The notes under the pieces are model-generated. The model had not been told where the DNA came from. It worked only from the letters and a program-made list of their open reading frames with translations, and did not search any database. From contig VAYF01000023.1 of NCBI GenBank assembly GCA_005883885.1, forward strand, positions 1-7,126: DNA of 7,126 bases, read 5' to 3'. The position numbers and the translations under genes are program-made. Positions 5,595-7,126 of this stretch are shown here, piece after piece; position 1 is the first letter of the stretch; every line of letters starts with the position of its first letter. The DNA comes from Actinomycetota bacterium (GTDB lineage Bacteria > Actinomycetota > UBA4738 > HRBIN12).

Positions 5595-6797
5595 GTGGAT
5601 CAGCCGGTCAGCAGCGCCTTCCGACCCGTCATCACCCACGTCGAGGTGCCTCCAGGGATGGTCGGCCCGGATCCCGTGCGGATCGAAGTTCGCTGCTTCA
5701 TCGTTCCCCGTCGGGACGGGGTCGTCCTTGTGGACGTCGGCCCGCCCTCCGCCGGGAGCGAGATCGAGGCTGCGCTGGGGCAGATCGGCGCAACATGGTC
5801 GGACGTCTGCGACATCGTGCTCACGCACGCGCACTTCGACCATGTGGGAGGCCTGGCCGAGGTGACGGAGCGTGCCCCGCAAGCGGTCGTACGCGCGGGC
5901 ACCGCCGACCTCTCTGAGATCCGCCTCGAAGGCCGCACGGTCGAACGCCTCGACGAAGCCGATCGAGTGCGCGATCTGGTGGTCCTCGAGACCCCGGGGC
6001 ACGCGCCCGGACATCTCAGCCTCCTCGACGAGGCGAACTCGCTGATCCTCGTCGGGGACGCCGTCGGCAACGTCGGTGATGGGCTCTCGTTCGGGCCCCC
6101 GGCCTTCACCGCGGATCAGGGTCAGGCCCGAGCGTCCCTCGAGCGTCTCGCCAGCTTGGACGTCGAGCGCTTCGTCTTCTCGCATGGGGCAGAGGTGCAC
6201 GACCCACGTGCTGCGATCGCGCACCTCCTTCGCTCATCTGGATGGGTTCCCCCATCGGGATGTCCGAGACGGAGGGGATGCGCTCGCAAGGCTCGCACCA
6301 GCATCGCGAGCTGCGGCGCGCGGACCTGCATCCCGACCCGATCGGTCAGTTCCTCAGTTGGTTCGACGACGCGGAGGGCGCCGGGATCGCGTTGCCGAAC
6401 GCGATGGCGCTCGCCACGACGGGAGCGGACGGCCAGCCGTCGGTCCGCTACGTCCTGCTCCGTGAGGCCGACCAACGGGGCTTCGTCTTCTACACGAACC
6501 ACGGGAGCCGCAAGGGTCGACAGCTGGACGAGAACCCCCGGGCGGCGATCGTGTTCTTGTGGAACGGGCTCGACCGGCAGGTCTCGGTCACCGGCGGCGT
6601 TCGACGGGTCGACGACCACGAGTCGGACGCCTACTTCGCAACCCGGCCGCGGGAGGCCCAGATCGGAGCGTGGGCCTCGGCGCAGAGCTCGGTGCTGCGC
6701 GACCGCCACGAGCTCGAGGCGCGGGTCGGGGATGTTTCGGCCCGCTTCAGGGATGCGCCGATCCCGCGACCTCCGCATTGGGGTGGATACCGCCTGA
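5595..6797 (+). CDS. Metallo-beta-lactamase-fold hydrolase; frame lacks a stop at the domain end
   Basis: Residues 1-216 form a complete MBL-fold hydrolase with the two-metal set of ligands: HAHFDH (H78, H80, D82, H83), TPGH (H136), GD (D155) and SHG (H198). Such enzymes hydrolyse thioesters, lactones, phosphodiesters or similar bonds; the substrate cannot be told. The start is a GTG with AGGAG 8 bases upstream, 25 bases past the tRNA, so the gene may be co-transcribed with tRNA-Arg. The domain ends near HLLRSSG (residue 216, base 6242), where family members of about 210 residues stop. Here the frame runs on to 6797 through pdxH in another phase. The extra 184 residues are rich in Arg, Ser and Thr, as expected of an off-frame translation. 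The real end is therefore doubtful: a lost stop, a sequence error, or a true readthrough tail. Confidence 0.75.
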   Translation: MDQPVSSAFRPVITHVEVPPGMVGPDPVRIEVRCFIVPRRDGVVLVDVGPPSAGSEIEAALGQIGATWSDVCDIVLTHAHFDHVGGLAEVTERAPQAVVRAGTADLSEIRLEGRTVERLDEADRVRDLVVLETPGHAPGHLSLLDEANSLILVGDAVGNVGDGLSFGPPAFTADQGQARASLERLASLDVERFVFSHGAEVHDPRAAIAHLLRSSGWVPPSGCPRRRGCARKARTSIASCGARTCIPTRSVSSSVGSTTRRAPGSRCRTRWRSPRRERTASRRSATSCSVRPTNGASSSTRTTGAARVDSWTRTPGRRSCSCGTGSTGRSRSPAAFDGSTTTSRTPTSQPGRGRPRSERGPRRRARCCATATSSRRGSGMFRPASGMRRSRDLRIGVDTA

Positions 6798-6913
6798 TTC
6801 CCGACGTCGTCGAGTTCTGGCAGGGTCGCCCGTTCCGGCTCCACGACCGCTTCCAGTACGCGCGCGATGCCGACGAGAAGACGGGGTGGCGGGTGGAGCG
6901 CCTCTCTCCCTAG
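6242..6913 (+). CDS. pdxH: Pyridoxamine/pyridoxine 5'-phosphate oxidase
   Basis: This FMN-dependent enzyme oxidises pyridoxamine 5'-phosphate or pyridoxine 5'-phosphate to PLP. Two starts are plausible: ATG at 6242 (223 residues) or ATG at 6260 (217 residues, beginning MSETEGMR, close to the usual length of about 218). With the second numbering, the motifs are LRRADLHPDPIGQF (18-31), the FMN-binding SVRYVLL (61-67) and FVFYTNHGSRKGRQL (75-89), RPPHWGGYR (170-178), and the substrate-binding end EFWQGRPFRLHDR (185-197, with R193 and H195). Neither start has a good Shine-Dalgarno or a leaderless -10, so translation probably depends on the preceding hydrolase gene. Both ATGs are in the phase that would give an ATGA overlap with that gene, but the stop is absent. 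The PLP made here is the cofactor of ThrC. The family identity is secure; the start is not. Confidence 0.94.
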   Translation: MGSPIGMSETEGMRSQGSHQHRELRRADLHPDPIGQFLSWFDDAEGAGIALPNAMALATTGADGQPSVRYVLLREADQRGFVFYTNHGSRKGRQLDENPRAAIVFLWNGLDRQVSVTGGVRRVDDHESDAYFATRPREAQIGAWASAQSSVLRDRHELEARVGDVSARFRDAPIPRPPHWGGYRLIPDVVEFWQGRPFRLHDRFQYARDADEKTGWRVERLSP

Positions 6914-6924
6914 AGGGAACGCGG

Positions 6925-6930
6925 TAGCCT
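6925..6930 (+). promoter_or_regulatory. Putative -10 element of a leaderless promoter for the M20 peptidase
   Basis: TAGCCT fits TANNNT and is followed by 8 bases and the ATG at 6939, so transcription would begin at or very near the start codon. There is no Shine-Dalgarno sequence and no evident -35 box. It lies 11 bases after the pdxH stop. Confidence 0.4.
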
Positions 6931-6938
6931 GCCCCGCC

Positions 6939-7126
6939 ATGGACACCGACCAGCTCCGGAGCCGCATCCACGAGGACATGCCGCGGGTGATCGATGAGCT
7001 CTCCCGATTGGTCGCGATCCCCTCGATCGGATACGACGGCTACGACCCCGCCAACGTCCGCGCGAGCGCGGAGCTGACGCGCGACATCTTGCGCGACGCG
7101 GGGGTCGGCGCCGAACTCTTGGAGAT
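6939..7126 (+). CDS. M20-family metallopeptidase, N-terminal fragment (cut by window edge)
   Basis: Sixty-two codons are visible. The protein opens with a helix-rich stretch (MDTDQLRSRIHEDMPRVIDE) leading to LSRLVAIPSIG (21-31) and, after GYDPANVRASAEL, to LTRDILRDAGVGAELLE (46-62). The pattern 'L-x-x-LVxIPSxS/G ... A-x-x-L-x-x-x-L-x-x-x-G' is the usual N-terminus of M20 peptidases (dipeptidases and ArgE/DapE-like hydrolases), zinc enzymes that cleave amide bonds. The zinc ligands lie beyond the window, so substrate and activity cannot be judged. The ATG at 6939 sits 25 bases after pdxH and is preceded by a TAGCCT -10-like hexamer rather than a ribosome binding site. The family call rests on the N-terminal pattern alone. 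Confidence 0.68.
   Translation, partial: MDTDQLRSRIHEDMPRVIDELSRLVAIPSIGYDGYDPANVRASAELTRDILRDAGVGAELLE

Noticed and set aside
6907..6918. TCCC-TAGA-GGGA hairpin at the pdxH stop as a terminator
   Set aside because: Only four base pairs and no U-run follow, so it is too weak to call.

Overview
The window looks like a housekeeping segment of a high-GC Gram-positive chromosome, most likely an actinobacterium (Actinomycetota) and possibly an uncultured lineage. This rests on a GC content that I judge to be about two thirds, frequent GTG starts, TANNNT -10 motifs placed directly before start codons (the leaderless arrangement common in Actinobacteria), the gene order argS-hom-thrC-thrB, and a tRNA that does not encode its CCA end. 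Genus or family cannot be read from the sequence.

Minus strand, read from 5440 down to 1. A single-domain (CheY-like) response regulator heads a tight operon: response regulator, argS (arginyl-tRNA synthetase), hom (homoserine dehydrogenase), thrC (threonine synthase), thrB (homoserine kinase). The first three junctions are identical 4-base GTGA start/stop overlaps. The thrC-thrB gap is 28 bases. A GC-rich hairpin follows thrB, and then a new gene begins that runs off the left edge, the N-terminus of a calcineurin-like metallophosphoesterase. Hom, ThrB and ThrC together perform the whole branch from aspartate semialdehyde to threonine.

Plus strand, read from 5480 to 7126. A tRNA-Arg with anticodon CCG diverges from the operon that encodes arginyl-tRNA synthetase, separated from it by 57 bases. 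It is followed after only 25 bases by a metallo-beta-lactamase-fold hydrolase gene, then pdxH (pyridoxamine 5'-phosphate oxidase, which makes the PLP that ThrC needs), then the N-terminus of an M20-type metallopeptidase cut by the right edge.

I see no phage, transposon, CRISPR or obvious novel defence system. The points most worth a second look are: the metallo-beta-lactamase gene, whose frame has no stop where its domain ends and runs 555 bases into pdxH; the orphan response regulator translationally coupled to argS; the divergent pairing of tRNA-Arg with argS through overlapping promoters; recurrent leaderless start signals; and a strong excess of GATC. There is no gene-free stretch longer than about 60 bases.
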